Positions 53,043 through 61,525 of a DNA stretch of 64,000 nt are shown here, piece after piece. The notes under the pieces were generated by a model. It was not told where the DNA came from. It worked only from the letters and a program-made list of their open reading frames with translations, and did no database searches. The position numbers were made by a program, and so were the translations under genes. Position 1 is the stretch's first letter, and every line of letters begins with the position of its first letter. This stretch comes from Aliidongia dinghuensis (GTDB lineage: Bacteria; Pseudomonadota; Alphaproteobacteria; ATCC43930; CGMCC-115725): positions 372,001 through 436,000 of the forward strand of contig NZ_BMJQ01000003.1 of the NCBI RefSeq assembly GCF_014643535.1, given 5' to 3'.

Positions 53043-54671
53043 ATGGTCGAAAGCTTCGACTATATTATCGTCGGCGCGGGCTCGGCCGGCTGTGTGCTGG
53101 CCCATCGCTTGGGCGAGGATCCGGACGTCCGCATCCTGGTGCTCGAGGCGGGCGGCGCCGACCGCTCGCCGATCATCAAGATCCCGCTCACCTGGGGCCT
53201 GATCCTCAAGCACCGCATGTTCGACTGGGGCTATTTCACCGAGCCCGAGCCAGGCATGGACGGCCGGCGCATCGAATGCGCGCGCGGCAAGGTCGTGGGC
53301 GGCTGCACGTCCATCAACGGCATGGCCTATGCCCGCGGCATTCCGGAAGACTACGACCATTGGGCGAACGATTTGGGCCTCAAGGACTGGTCCTATGACC
53401 GGGTGCTGCCCTATTTCAAGCACTCGGAATCCTGGGAGGCGGGCGAAAGCGAATTGCGCGGCGGCAGCGGGCCGCTGACCGTCGAGACCCTGCGCTTCGA
53501 GGACCCGCTGGTCGAGGCGTTCCTCAACGCGACCGACCGCGCCGGCCACGGCCGGACCGACGATTATAACGGCGCCCGCTCGGACGGCTTCGGCCCGATG
53601 CAGGCGACCTTGCGCCGGGGCCTGCGCTGCAGCGCCGCCGTCGCCTATCTGAGGCCGGCGCTCGCGCGCGGCAATATTACGCTCCGCACCGGGGCGCTCG
53701 CGACCCAGGTGCTGTTCGAGGGCGCACGGGCAGCCGGCCTCGCCTATCGCCGCGGCGGCGCGACGCATGAGATCCGCGCCGAGCGCGGCGTGCTGCTGTG
53801 CGGCGGGGTCATCAACTCGCCGCAGCTGCTCATGCTGTCCGGCATCGGCGACCCGGCCGAGCTCCGACGCCACGGCATCGCGGTCAGGGCGGCGCTGTCC
53901 GGTGTCGGCCGCAACCTGCAGGACCATGTCGTGTGCGACGTGCGCTGGCGGCGGCGTACGCCGGGGCCGCTGCATCGCGGCTTGAGGCTCGACCGGATCG
54001 GCATCGACCTCATGCGCGCCTTCCTGTTCGGCACGGGCTTGGCGAGCCGCATCCCGGCCGCTGCCGTCGGGCTGGTGCGCAGCCAGCCCGACGTCGCGTT
54101 GCCCGACGCCCAGTTCATCCTGGCCGCCGGGCCGATGAATGCGGCGCCGCATCTCGAACCGTTTCTCAAGGCCTATACGGACGCCTTCGGCATCAAGGGC
54201 GTGATGCTGCAGCCGGAGAGCCACGGCACGGTCCAGCTCGCCTCGGCTGATCCCACGGTGCCGGCCGTCATCCGGCAGAATTTCCTCGCGACCGAGGGCG
54301 ACCGGCAGACCATCCGCGCCATGGTGCGGCGCATGCGCGAGATCGGCGCCCAGGCGCCGCTCCAGCCCTTCATCGCCGAGGAACTGGCGCCCGGTGCCGG
54401 CCAGACGACCGATGCGGAGATCGATGCCTTCGTGCGCCGCACGGCAATCACGCTGCACCATCCGGTCGGGACCTGCCGCATGGGCGCCGACGGCGACGAT
54501 GATGCCGTGCTCGACGGCCGCATGCGGGTGCGCGGGATCGAGGGCCTGCGCGTCGTCGACGGCTCCGCCCTGCCCCGCGTCGTCCGTGGCCCGACCAACG
54601 CGCCGATCCTGATGATGGCCGAAAAGATTGCCGACGACCTGCGCGGCCGCTCCAACCTGCCTCCCCATTGA
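53043..54671 (+). CDS. GMC family FAD oxidoreductase (542 aa)
   Basis: Glucose-methanol-choline oxidoreductase. The FAD motif is YIIVGAGSAGCVLAHRLGED, the ADP-binding region is RGKVVGGCTSINGMAYARG, and the second signature is GVINSPQLLMLSGIGDP. The active-site His lies in ITLHHPVGTCRMGAD, and the C-terminal Asn in GPTNAPILMMAEKIADDL. Such enzymes oxidise primary alcohols, including benzyl alcohols, to aldehydes. It begins 6 bases after the ALDH stop, suggesting successive alcohol-to-aldehyde-to-acid steps feeding 3-hydroxybenzoate. No signal peptide, so cytoplasmic. Confidence 0.92.
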   Translation: MVESFDYIIVGAGSAGCVLAHRLGEDPDVRILVLEAGGADRSPIIKIPLTWGLILKHRMFDWGYFTEPEPGMDGRRIECARGKVVGGCTSINGMAYARGIPEDYDHWANDLGLKDWSYDRVLPYFKHSESWEAGESELRGGSGPLTVETLRFEDPLVEAFLNATDRAGHGRTDDYNGARSDGFGPMQATLRRGLRCSAAVAYLRPALARGNITLRTGALATQVLFEGARAAGLAYRRGGATHEIRAERGVLLCGGVINSPQLLMLSGIGDPAELRRHGIAVRAALSGVGRNLQDHVVCDVRWRRRTPGPLHRGLRLDRIGIDLMRAFLFGTGLASRIPAAAVGLVRSQPDVALPDAQFILAAGPMNAAPHLEPFLKAYTDAFGIKGVMLQPESHGTVQLASADPTVPAVIRQNFLATEGDRQTIRAMVRRMREIGAQAPLQPFIAEELAPGAGQTTDAEIDAFVRRTAITLHHPVGTCRMGADGDDDAVLDGRMRVRGIEGLRVVDGSALPRVVRGPTNAPILMMAEKIADDLRGRSNLPPH

Positions 54672-54687
54672 TCCCGGAGTTCCGTAG

Positions 54688-55416
54688 ATGACCGTCTTGC
54701 CCAACGTCGACGCCCAGCTGCTCGAAGACCTGGTCGACGCCAACCACATCCTGTTCACCGAAGGCGTGGTCGATGCCTTCGGCCATGTCAGCGTGCGCCA
54801 CGACAAGCATCCGGACCGTTTCCTGCTCGCGCGCAACATGGCGCCGGGCTCGGTCGAATCCAGCGACATCGTCGAGTTCGACCTGGACGGCACGCCGCTC
54901 AACGGCGAGACCCGGCGCGTCTATCTGGAGCGTTTCATCCATGGCGAGATCTATCGCGCCCGGCCGGACGTGATGGCGGTCGTGCACAGCCATTCGCCGT
55001 CGGTCGTGCCGTTCAGCATCGTGAAGAGCGTGCGCTTCAAGCCGGCCTGCCATATGTGCGGGTTCCTCGGCCACGGCGCCGACATCTTCGAGATCCGCGA
55101 CGCCGGCGGGCCGGCGACCGACCTGCTGATCCGCGACCGGCATCTGGGCAAGGCGCTCGCCGACACGCTGGGCGCGTCGAACGCCGTGCTCATGCGCGGC
55201 CACGGCTCGACCGTGGTCGGCCCGACGCTGAAGCAGGCGGTCTACCGTGCGGTCTATACCGAGGTGAACGCCAAGCTGGTGTCGGAAGCGCTCAAACTCG
55301 GCCCGGTGGAATATCTCTCGCCCGAGGAAGCGGTAACAGCGCTCGCGATCGAAAAGGAGATCGAGCGGCCGTGGCAGTTCTGGAAGGCGGCGGCACGCGA
55401 AGCCCGCGCCAGATAA
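54688..55416 (+). CDS. Class II aldolase/adducin family protein (242 aa)
   Basis: Zinc-dependent fold. Metal-ligand histidines lie in AVVHSHSPSVVPFS and VLMRGHGSTVVGPT, and an acidic residue in RFIHGEIYRARPDV. The family includes sugar-phosphate aldolases and also aromatic decarboxylases such as dihydroxyphthalate decarboxylases. As last gene of the catabolic operon (16 bases after the GMC gene), a decarboxylase or aldolase acting on an aromatic precursor is more likely than a sugar role. The specific reaction cannot be read from sequence. Confidence 0.85.
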   Translation: MTVLPNVDAQLLEDLVDANHILFTEGVVDAFGHVSVRHDKHPDRFLLARNMAPGSVESSDIVEFDLDGTPLNGETRRVYLERFIHGEIYRARPDVMAVVHSHSPSVVPFSIVKSVRFKPACHMCGFLGHGADIFEIRDAGGPATDLLIRDRHLGKALADTLGASNAVLMRGHGSTVVGPTLKQAVYRAVYTEVNAKLVSEALKLGPVEYLSPEEAVTALAIEKEIERPWQFWKAAAREARAR

Positions 55417-55603
55417 GCCGAAAATCGGCGTCCACTATCGCCGCATGTGGGCGCCACCACTATCGAAAGTGGCGCGAAGTCCCTATACTCGGGCGCATCG
55501 GAAAGATGCCCCCGAGGGTGGGCGTCGTCTTCGTTCTGGGCGGCGGCCGATCCTTTCCATGCACCTTCCGGCTGGTTTCCGCCTCCGTCGTTAGCGAGCC
55601 TTC

Positions 55604-57670
55604 ATGTCAGGTCTGACCAACCCTCCCGGAAACGACCTGCCCGCCTCCAAGAGTGCCGACGACAACGAGGCGACGATCTTCGCGCCGCAACCCGCCAAGC
55701 TCGCCGCAGCCGGCGGCGAGACGGTGGCGCCGACCTCACCACCGGCCGCCGCCGATCCCGCTCCATCGACCGACCCCGCCACGCCGACCGGCTCGACCTC
55801 CGGGCCCAAGGTGGTGCCGAGCCTGGCCTCGATCACGACCGGCGCCATTCTGGCCCATACCTACGAGATCGAGGCGCTGCTGGCGCGCGGCGGCATGGGC
55901 GAGGTCTATCGGGCGCGCCATACGGAGCTCGGCTCCCAGCACGCGATCAAGGTGATCCTGCCGCAGCTCGCGAGCGAGGCGCGCTTCATCTCGCTGTTCC
56001 AGGAGGAGGCCCGCAAGCTGCGGCGCGTGCGCGACGACGCGGTCGTGGGTTACGAGGGTCTGTTCCTCGACGAGAACGGCCTGCGCTACCTGGTCATGGA
56101 ATTCGTCGACGGACCGTCGCTCGCCCACGTCATGGCCACGCGGCGCTTCTCGACGACCGAGATCCTGCAGCTGCGCGACCGGGTCGCGCGCGGCCTGGCC
56201 GCAGCGCACGAGAAGGGCATCTATCACCGCGACATCTCGCCGGACAACATCATCCTGGTCGAGGATCGGACCGACCAGGCGAAGATCATCGACTTCGGCA
56301 TCGCCAAGTCGACCGAGCCCGGCGACCGCACCGTGGTCGGCCAGGATTTCGCCGGCAAATATTCCTGGGTCTCGCCGGAACAGCTCGGCCTCTACGGCGG
56401 CACGGTCGACGGCCGGTCCGACATCTACAGCCTGGGCCTGGTGCTGGCCGCCGCCGCGATCGGCCGGCCGCTGCCGATGGGCAATTCGCCGATCTCGGTC
56501 ATCGAGGCGCGCCGTGGGGTGCCGGACCTCAGTGCCGTGCCCGAGGAACTGCGCGCCGTGATCGCCCCGCTGCTGGAGCCGAACCCGGCGGACCGGCCGC
56601 AGTCCATGCGCGACTTGCTTGCCGGCGTCCCGGCGCCCGCGCGCAGCGCGCCGCCGCAGGTGAAGCAGGAGCCGCCGCCCGATTTCGACTTCCTGGCGCC
56701 GGCGGAACCGGCCAAGCACGAGACGGCACTGCCGCCCCCGCGTCCGGTAGAGGCAGCGCCCGCCAAGCGCCGCTCGATGGCTCCGGTCGCAGGCGCCGCC
56801 GTCGTCGCCGTCGCAGCGATCGCCGGCGCCGGCTGGTACTTCCTGCGCCCGACGCCCCCGGCTGCTCCGCCGATTGCCAGGCCGGTCACGCCGACCGCCC
56901 AGACTGATGCGACCCAGCCCCAGGTCCAGCAGCAGCCCCAGACGCCGCCAAGCCAAACGACGCCGACCCAGACCGCAACCGCTCCCGGTCCGGCGCCGCA
57001 GCGCGAGGACGTGCTCGCCGCGGCCCAGCAGGTGACGGCGGGCTACCAATGCGCGCATCTCACCGTCTCGCTCGGCGACGACCTCAAAGGCACCGTGTCG
57101 GGCTATGTCGCGAGCCAGCTCGACCTCTCGAGCCTGCGGGCGAACCTGGTCGGCGTGCGCGGCGCCGAGATTGCGGCGAGCGGCGTCCAGGTGCTGGAAC
57201 GGCCGTTCTGCACCGTGGCTCAGCTGCTCGACACGAACACGACGGAAGACGCCCCGGCGGTCGAGTTCAACCGCTCGACCAAGATCTATCACGACGGCGA
57301 CAAGCTGGTGCTGAACGCGCGGACCGGCGACCGCGACGGCTATCTCTATGTCGACTACATCGACAATACCGGCAGCGTGGTCCACATGCTGCCGCTGCCG
57401 GGCAAACCCGCAGCTCTCATCAAGGCCGGGACCCGCGTGACGCTCGGCACCGCGTCGCCGACGCCGAAGCCCAACGAGAAGATCTACGAAGTAAGCGAGC
57501 CGTTCGGCGCGAACATGATCGTGACCTTCGTCTCGCCGAAGCCGCTGTTCGACAAGAGCCGGCCGGAGCAGGAATCGTTCGATCAATACGGCGACGCGCT
57601 CGACGCAGCACTCCGGCGCACCGGTCCCGGCGTCATCTCGAGCTACAGCCTGTTCGAGACGCACAAGTAG
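55604..57670 (+). CDS. Membrane Ser/Thr protein kinase with DUF4384 domain (PpkA-like, 688 aa)
   Basis: Eukaryotic-type kinase. After a Pro/Ala-rich lead of 80 residues come the glycine loop ARGGMGEV (94-101), catalytic Lys 116 (HAIKV), HRD at 208-210 (YHRDISPDN) and DFG at 230-232. The kinase domain ends about residue 345. A proline-rich linker, one transmembrane helix (about 391-411) and a Gln/Thr/Pro-rich linker lead to a periplasmic DUF4384 domain (KIYHDGDKLVLNARTGDRDG, LPLPGKPAALIKAGTRVTLG). This layout is typical of type VI secretion-associated kinases of the PpkA group, and VgrG and PAAR genes lie nearby. It probably controls secretion assembly by threonine phosphorylation (inference). 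Confidence 0.9.
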   Translation: MSGLTNPPGNDLPASKSADDNEATIFAPQPAKLAAAGGETVAPTSPPAAADPAPSTDPATPTGSTSGPKVVPSLASITTGAILAHTYEIEALLARGGMGEVYRARHTELGSQHAIKVILPQLASEARFISLFQEEARKLRRVRDDAVVGYEGLFLDENGLRYLVMEFVDGPSLAHVMATRRFSTTEILQLRDRVARGLAAAHEKGIYHRDISPDNIILVEDRTDQAKIIDFGIAKSTEPGDRTVVGQDFAGKYSWVSPEQLGLYGGTVDGRSDIYSLGLVLAAAAIGRPLPMGNSPISVIEARRGVPDLSAVPEELRAVIAPLLEPNPADRPQSMRDLLAGVPAPARSAPPQVKQEPPPDFDFLAPAEPAKHETALPPPRPVEAAPAKRRSMAPVAGAAVVAVAAIAGAGWYFLRPTPPAAPPIARPVTPTAQTDATQPQVQQQPQTPPSQTTPTQTATAPGPAPQREDVLAAAQQVTAGYQCAHLTVSLGDDLKGTVSGYVASQLDLSSLRANLVGVRGAEIAASGVQVLERPFCTVAQLLDTNTTEDAPAVEFNRSTKIYHDGDKLVLNARTGDRDGYLYVDYIDNTGSVVHMLPLPGKPAALIKAGTRVTLGTASPTPKPNEKIYEVSEPFGANMIVTFVSPKPLFDKSRPEQESFDQYGDALDAALRRTGPGVISSYSLFETHK

Positions 57671-57683
57671 GCGCTCCCGGCCC

Positions 57684-57714
57684 CAAGCTCCCGGCTATAA
57701 AGGCCGGGAGCTTG
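57684..57714. terminator. Bidirectional hairpin terminator
   Basis: Perfect 12-bp stem CAAGCTCCCGGC (57684-57695) and GCCGGGAGCTTG (57703-57714) with a 7-base loop lies between two convergent stops, 13 bases after the kinase gene and 8 bases from the OmpA gene end. No T-run follows on either side, so efficiency is uncertain. Confidence 0.7.
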
Positions 57715-57722
57715 CCGGATCG

Positions 57723-58295
57723 CTACTCGCCCGCGATCGTGACTTGGACGCGGCGATTGACCCCGCTCGTCGGGTTGGCCGGGTCGAGCAGCTGGGTCTT
57801 GCCGTAGCCGACGGTCTTGAGCCGGTTCTGGTCGATGCCGTACTTCGCCACGAGGTAATCCTTGACCGCCGCCGCCCGGCGCTCCGACAGCGCGAGATTG
57901 GCCTCGTCGGAGCCGACCGCGTCCGTATGGCCGGCGATCTGGAAGCTCGCGTCCTTGAGCGAGGGATCGGTCAGCGCATGGCCGAGATTATCGAGCGCCT
58001 TGGTGGCCGGGCCGGTGAGCGCGGCGGAATTGAAGCCGAACTCGACCTTGAGGTTGGCCCCGGCCGAGGCAGCCGGCGGGGCCGGCGGCGCGTTGCTGAC
58101 ACGCAGGCCGCGCGTCACCGGCGGCGAGGCCTTCAGGCAGTCGACGATCTGCGTTGCGTTGAGCGAGCCGGCGCATTTCGTGCTGTTGGTGGCCTGGGCC
58201 GAGGCGGCGCCGTCCCAGCCGAGCGCCACGAACAGCCCCAACGCCACCATGACCGGCAGCCGACTAAAATGCAGCCGGCGAAAATTCGGAGTCAT
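57723..58295 (-). CDS. Exported OmpA-domain protein (190 aa)
   Basis: The signal peptide (LPVMVALGLFVALGWDGAAS, cleavage near ASA/QAT) is followed by a short linker and a C-terminal OmpA peptidoglycan-binding domain. That domain shows EFGFNSAALTGPATKALDNL, FQIAGHTDAVGSDEANLALS (the conserved Asp of the NxxLSxxRA pattern region) and ERRAAAVKDYLVAKYGI. ATG 58295 follows GAGGGG at 6 bases; an upstream start at 58340 is less likely. In type VI loci, OmpA-like proteins anchor the apparatus to the cell wall, and one here next to PAAR and VgrG fits. Two cysteines (KCAG, DCLK) may form a disulfide. Confidence 0.87.
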   Translation of the reverse strand: MTPNFRRLHFSRLPVMVALGLFVALGWDGAASAQATNSTKCAGSLNATQIVDCLKASPPVTRGLRVSNAPPAPPAASAGANLKVEFGFNSAALTGPATKALDNLGHALTDPSLKDASFQIAGHTDAVGSDEANLALSERRAAAVKDYLVAKYGIDQNRLKTVGYGKTQLLDPANPTSGVNRRVQVTIAGE

Positions 58296-58420
58296 GAACG
58301 ATCCCCTCTGGTCAAGACCGGGCCGGGACGTCCCCCGCAATACCCTTGAGAGTCCTACAGCATTTTACCGGAACGGACCGGTGATCTCCATCACCGGCTG
58401 AACCGGCACCACCCGTTCGC

Positions 58421-58711
58421 TCAACCGACCAGAACGGTCGGGCAGCCGATGACGATCATGCCGCCGTGCGCCGTCGAATCGCCCATCCGCGCAGCCGGCA
58501 GGCCGCCGATCAGCACGGTCTGCGCGCCCATGGCGATCGCGTCAGGTGGCCCGACGCAGGTGCACATGTCGCTGACGCGCGCGGCCGGCAGGCCGCCGAT
58601 CAGCACGGTCGGCGCGCCCGGCGGCAGGATCGGCCCGCCGACATGGGGCACGGGGCCGGTGGTCATCGGGCAGACATGCATGTCGCTGATGCGTGCGGCC
58701 GGTTGGCCCAT
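58421..58711 (-). CDS. PAAR domain protein (96 aa)
   Basis: Small spike-sharpening protein that caps the VgrG trimer of the type VI system. It starts MGQPAARISDMHVCPMTTGP and contains internally repeated blocks VLIGGLPAARVSDMCTC and VLIGGLPAARMGDSTAHGG. The repeated PAAR and metal-ligand His/Cys residues are conserved. It has only the PAAR domain and no C-terminal toxin extension. It is 17 bases from the DUF6931-type gene on the same strand and downstream of vgrG. Confidence 0.93.
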   Translation of the reverse strand: MGQPAARISDMHVCPMTTGPVPHVGGPILPPGAPTVLIGGLPAARVSDMCTCVGPPDAIAMGAQTVLIGGLPAARMGDSTAHGGMIVIGCPTVLVG

Positions 58712-58728
58712 GGCTTAGCCCTCCCCGC

Positions 58729-59313
58729 TTATGCCGGCGCCGTGTCGCGGCCGCGCCCGCCGCCGGCGATATTGGCGCCGTAGGCGAGGAACTGGCGATA
58801 GCGGTCCGGTGCCTGTTGCGGCTCGGTCTGCAGAGCCGACAGCATGATCGACCCGGACACCGCAAGGCCGGTCAGATGCTCGGCCGGCGGCACCACCGGA
58901 TTACCGGCCGGCGACAGGCTGCCGCCCGACCAGAAGGCACCGACCGCGGCCCAGCTGGACGGCGTGTCGAACTGGGCGGCCTCGGCCTTCGCCATCGCCG
59001 CGCGGCGGTTCTCCTCGGTCGGGCGATAGACCCAGTCCTCGGCAGCCTTGAGCGCCGCCTCGATCTCGGGCCGCGCATCAGGCGGCAACCGGTCGCGGGC
59101 GCAGAGACAGGCCCACCATACCGCCTCGCGCTTCGGCAGCCCGCGCGCGAGGAAGCGCACCGCATCGGCAAAAAGCTCCTGTGCCACCAACGCCTCGAAT
59201 AGCGTCTGCGCCGCGGTGCCGGGCGCGTTCAGCGCCTGCGCCTCCGGCGTCAGCGCCAGGCCCTGGCAGATGTCCGGCACGGGGAGCGTCACTTTCTTGA
59301 ACGGCAGAGACAA
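58729..59313 (-). CDS. DUF6931-like type VI-associated protein (194 aa)
   Basis: Helical soluble protein, TTG start at 59313 with AGGAG a few bases upstream. It reads TAAQTLFEALVAQELFADAV, LPKREAVWWACLCAR, then AALKAAEDWVYRPTEENRRA and SSWAAVGAFWSGGSLSP. I recognise this pattern from DUF6931 proteins encoded beside VgrG and PAAR genes; no biochemical function is known to me. Position between vgrG and PAAR suggests a loading chaperone or adaptor, in the role DUF4123/DUF1795 proteins have elsewhere. This is inference. Confidence 0.75.
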   Translation of the reverse strand: MSLPFKKVTLPVPDICQGLALTPEAQALNAPGTAAQTLFEALVAQELFADAVRFLARGLPKREAVWWACLCARDRLPPDARPEIEAALKAAEDWVYRPTEENRRAAMAKAEAAQFDTPSSWAAVGAFWSGGSLSPAGNPVVPPAEHLTGLAVSGSIMLSALQTEPQQAPDRYRQFLAYGANIAGGGRGRDTAPA

Positions 59314-59350
59314 GCCCTCTCTCCTCTTGTGGTCGCGTCCTCGTCGGCCG

Positions 59351-61297
59351 TCAGCCGATCATCGTGAGCCCGCCCTTCAACTGTAGCATGCCGTCGGCGG
59401 ATACCTGAACCATGGCGCCGGAAACCTGGGTCTGGGCGCTGCCCGCGACCTTGATCATGACGCTCGACAGCGTGATCTGCGCCGGCTCGATCTTGACCGA
59501 GCTGCCGCCGACGGTGAGCTCGATCGCCTGCGCCGCCGTGACCGAGATCTTCCCGGCGTTGACGCTGATCGTATAGTTGCCGGCGGTGACGGTCAGGCTC
59601 TCGTTGCCCTGCGACACGGTCGTGCTGTTATCACCCTGCGATACCGTGATCGCCCGCTTGCCCTGCTTGATCGTGACAGTCTCGTTGCCCTCTTCGACCG
59701 TCTCGGTCCGGTTGTTCTTGATACTGATGGTCTGGTCGTGCAGCACCTTCAACGTGTCGTCGTTCTCGACGACCGTGTTGAAGTCCTTCTGCGCGTGCAT
59801 ATAGACCTCTTCGGACCCCTTCTTGTCCTCGAAGCGGATCTCGTTCGAGCCGCCGCCGCCCTTGCTCGAGTTGCTCTTGATCGTCGACTGGGTCTGGTTC
59901 GCCGGCAGCGCATAGGGCGGCATGCTGGTGCCGTTGTAGACCCGTCCGGTCACGATCGGACGATCCGGATCGCCCTCCAGGAAATCGACGATGACCTCCT
60001 GGCCGATGCGCGGCAGGAACATCGCCCCCCATTTCTCGCCAGCCCAAAGCTGCGATACGCGCAGCCAGCAGGAGCTGGTCTCGTCTTTCTTGCCCAGCCG
60101 ATCCCAATGGAACTGGACCTTCACCCGGCCATAGGAATCGGTCCAGATCTCCTCGCCGGCCTTGCCCACGACCATGGCGGTCTGCGGCCCGCGCACGATC
60201 GGGCGCGGCGTCGCCCGCGCAGGCCGGAACGGCAGGCTGGATTTGGTCGCCACGATCGAACAGATGAACGCGTCCCCGCTCGGGGCACCCGATACGAATT
60301 CGGCGGACTGCGCCGAATAGGACGAGGCGACGATGAGATATTGCTGGTCGTAAAGGGCGGAAACCGGATGCCCCGTCAGCGTGAAGAGCCGGCCGGCGCC
60401 GATGCCACGCACGTCGCCATGCCCGTGATAGAGCTCATACTGCGACTCCAGTTCCTCGATGCGGACGCCAGCCAGCCTGGCACCGCCCTGGCCCACATCG
60501 TAGCCGCCCGGATAGTCATAGATCTCGAGGTCGGTTCGGGCTTTCGGCAGAGCGCTGGGCTTCTCCGACAGCAGGCGGCTACGCGGCGCCGTGAAGTCGA
60601 AGTCCGTATGAGTGTATTTGCCGCTGCGGATCTCGGTCGAGACCGACCAATCCTCGAGGCAGTCGGCCTCCCGGCGGTCGGCGTCATCGGGCGGATAGTA
60701 GGGCACCTTCGCATAGCCGGGCGCCGTGCTGTGCGCGCCGACGCCGTCGGCCAGCACCAGCGTGTGCTTGCCGTCCTCGTGGGTGAAGTAATAGTAGATG
60801 CCCTCCGCCTCCATCAGCCGGCTGACGAAATCGAAGTCCGTCTCGCGGTATTGGACGCAATAGTCGCGCGACGGATAGGTCTTCGACAGCGAGTTGGTGA
60901 AGTCGGAGAAGCCCAGATCACGAAACACGGACAGGATGATGTCCGGTGCCGCCTTGTCCTGAAAGATCCGGCAATCGGCCACCCGCGTCAGGAACCAGAG
61001 CCACGGCCGGAGCGTCACCCGGTAGGACGACAGCCTGAGATCGCCTCCCGTATGGGCAAACTGTGTTACGACGCCGTTGAAGTAGCGCTTGGTGTCGTCC
61101 GGCAGGTCGGCCGTGATGGTCATCCGCTCGCCAAGCAGGTCTTTGGACGTGATCGTGTGCTTCTCGCTCAGCAGGTCGAGCGTGAATTCGAACAAGCCGC
61201 TCAGCTGTTCCATGCCGCTCATTCGGTGAAGCAGCAGCACATCCTCGCCGAGCGGCGAAGATACGGAGAATTGTCGTTGCGTCTGGCTGAAGGGCAT
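59351..61297 (-). CDS. vgrG: Type VI secretion tip protein VgrG (TssI, 648 aa)
   Basis: Spike protein of the type VI system. The gp27-like base has FSVSSPLGEDVLLLHRMSGM, LFEFTLDLLSE, QYRETDFDFVSRLMEAEGIY and YYYFTHEDGKHTLVLADG. The gp5-like OB fold is around EIWTDSYGRVKVQFHWDRLG and SCWLRVSQLWAGEKWGAMFL. The C-terminal needle is made of repeats (TVSQGDNSTTVSQGNESLTV). Length about 650 is standard and there is no evolved C-terminal effector domain. ATG 61297 is preferred over GTG 61318, which lacks a ribosome site. It heads the vgrG-DUF6931-PAAR series, divergent from the TPR-methyltransferase gene. Confidence 0.95.
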   Translation of the reverse strand: MPFSQTQRQFSVSSPLGEDVLLLHRMSGMEQLSGLFEFTLDLLSEKHTITSKDLLGERMTITADLPDDTKRYFNGVVTQFAHTGGDLRLSSYRVTLRPWLWFLTRVADCRIFQDKAAPDIILSVFRDLGFSDFTNSLSKTYPSRDYCVQYRETDFDFVSRLMEAEGIYYYFTHEDGKHTLVLADGVGAHSTAPGYAKVPYYPPDDADRREADCLEDWSVSTEIRSGKYTHTDFDFTAPRSRLLSEKPSALPKARTDLEIYDYPGGYDVGQGGARLAGVRIEELESQYELYHGHGDVRGIGAGRLFTLTGHPVSALYDQQYLIVASSYSAQSAEFVSGAPSGDAFICSIVATKSSLPFRPARATPRPIVRGPQTAMVVGKAGEEIWTDSYGRVKVQFHWDRLGKKDETSSCWLRVSQLWAGEKWGAMFLPRIGQEVIVDFLEGDPDRPIVTGRVYNGTSMPPYALPANQTQSTIKSNSSKGGGGSNEIRFEDKKGSEEVYMHAQKDFNTVVENDDTLKVLHDQTISIKNNRTETVEEGNETVTIKQGKRAITVSQGDNSTTVSQGNESLTVTAGNYTISVNAGKISVTAAQAIELTVGGSSVKIEPAQITLSSVMIKVAGSAQTQVSGAMVQVSADGMLQLKGGLTMIG

Positions 61298-61525
61298 TTC
61301 GCTCGCCTCTGTTCGCACCGCTGCAAATTAGCGGATTTGTCCCTCGCCGCCGAGCCTGCTCTTGCCGATCGAAGCATCGGCCGCGACGAGTTCGGATGAC
61401 CTGTTGGCGGCCCGCCGCCGGTTCCCTATGATCCTGATCGCCTTTGCTTGCAGGAAATCGATTCCGCTCGGCTGTGAGCCCACCAGAAATTTCAACGTCC
61501 GTCGAGAAGTTCGCGAGGTGCGGGA

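Noticed and set aside
52827..54902. 691-codon minus-strand frame across the ALDH and GMC genes
   Set aside because: It is antisense to two enzymes with intact catalytic motifs and lacks a ribosome site.
55736..57664. 642-codon minus-strand frame opposite the Ser/Thr kinase
   Set aside because: It is Arg/Gly-rich, without motifs, and mirrors a gene with an intact HRD and DFG.
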